From NCBI RefSeq assembly GCF_937934665.1, contig NZ_CALGYW010000146.1:1-5407 (forward strand): a stretch of 5,407 bases of DNA, written 5' to 3'. Shown here piece after piece: positions 5,277-5,407 of this stretch. Source of the DNA: an uncultured Anaerococcus sp. GTDB taxonomy: Bacteria; Bacillota; Clostridia; Tissierellales; Peptoniphilaceae. Made by a program: the position numbers and the translations under genes. The notes below the pieces were generated by a model. That model was not told the DNA's origin. It made no database searches and was given only the letters and a program-made list of their open reading frames with translations. How positions within the stretch are numbered: the stretch's first letter is position 1; every line of letters begins with the position of its first letter.

Positions 5277-5407
5277 ATGAAATCGATGATGAAGAAAATG
5301 GCATCTCTCTTCCTATTAATTTTTGTATTTATAGGTTTAGTTGGATGTCAAAAAGTAGATGATAGTAAGCCAGAAAATCCTTCTCAGGAAGCATCGTCTG
5401 AAGATAA
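5277..5407 (+). CDS. Putative lipoprotein, N-terminal part only (runs off window)
   Basis: The first 43 residues are visible. MKSMMKKMAS gives a short basic n-region, LFLLIFVFIG a hydrophobic core, and LVGC (21-24) a clear lipobox with Cys24 as the lipidated residue. The mature part begins QKVDDSKPENPSQEASSED, an acidic Ser/Pro/Glu-rich flexible linker usual after the anchor of Gram-positive surface lipoproteins. The protein should be exported by Sec and anchored to the outer face of the membrane. Start 5277 is chosen because AAAGGAG (5264-5270) is 6 nt upstream; Met4, Met5 and Met8 are poorer alternatives. The strong consensus promoter suggests high expression. Many such lipoproteins are substrate-binding subunits of ABC importers, but nothing visible fixes the function. 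Confidence 0.88.
   Translation, partial: MKSMMKKMASLFLLIFVFIGLVGCQKVDDSKPENPSQEASSED

Overview
The window looks like a chromosomal stretch of a low-GC, AT-rich Firmicute. Frequent CTA (Leu), AGG (Arg) and GCC (Ala) codons, strong AAGGA-type ribosome binding sites and U-tailed hairpin terminators suggest a Gram-positive anaerobic coccus of the Anaerococcus/Peptoniphilus kind (Peptoniphilaceae). That placement is an inference from style and was not tested by a search. All supported genes are on the + strand, in four transcriptional blocks.

Block 1 (1-1250): the 3' end of an unrecognised gene, then 30 nt later a complete sigma-70 family sigma factor (202-1218), closed by a terminator. The sigma factor keeps a textbook -35-reading helix (region 4.2), but its -10-reading helix (region 2.4) is altered at the positions that contact the -10 element in housekeeping sigmas. 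It also has a short acidic N-terminus in place of the usual regions 1.1/1.2. It is therefore probably an alternative sigma factor and not the primary one.

Block 2 (about 1270-3770): a two-gene ABC exporter. An ATPase (1374-2096) overlaps by 8 nt a large 12-TM permease (2089-3738) whose two halves look like an internal duplication. A palindrome and a dyad lie in the presumed promoter/leader, and a terminator closes the unit. The substrate is unknown.

Block 3 (about 3751-5112): a nucleoside-hydrolase-like protein with an eroded active site (3801-4592), overlapping by 7 nt a small stand-alone FUSC/ArAE-type membrane protein (4586-5089). The closing terminator is a 16-bp stem that contains the stop codon of the second gene. 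The only promoter candidate for this unit is nested in the preceding terminator.

Block 4 (5113-5407): an AT-rich intergenic region with an operator-like dyad and a perfect-consensus TTGACA-17-TATAAT promoter, driving a lipoprotein gene that runs off the window end.

The points most worth following up are the sigma factor with a rewritten -10 helix and the degenerate nucleoside hydrolase translationally coupled to a minimal FUSC membrane protein. No CRISPR array, tRNA, rRNA, insertion sequence or phage gene was seen, and no minus-strand gene is supported.
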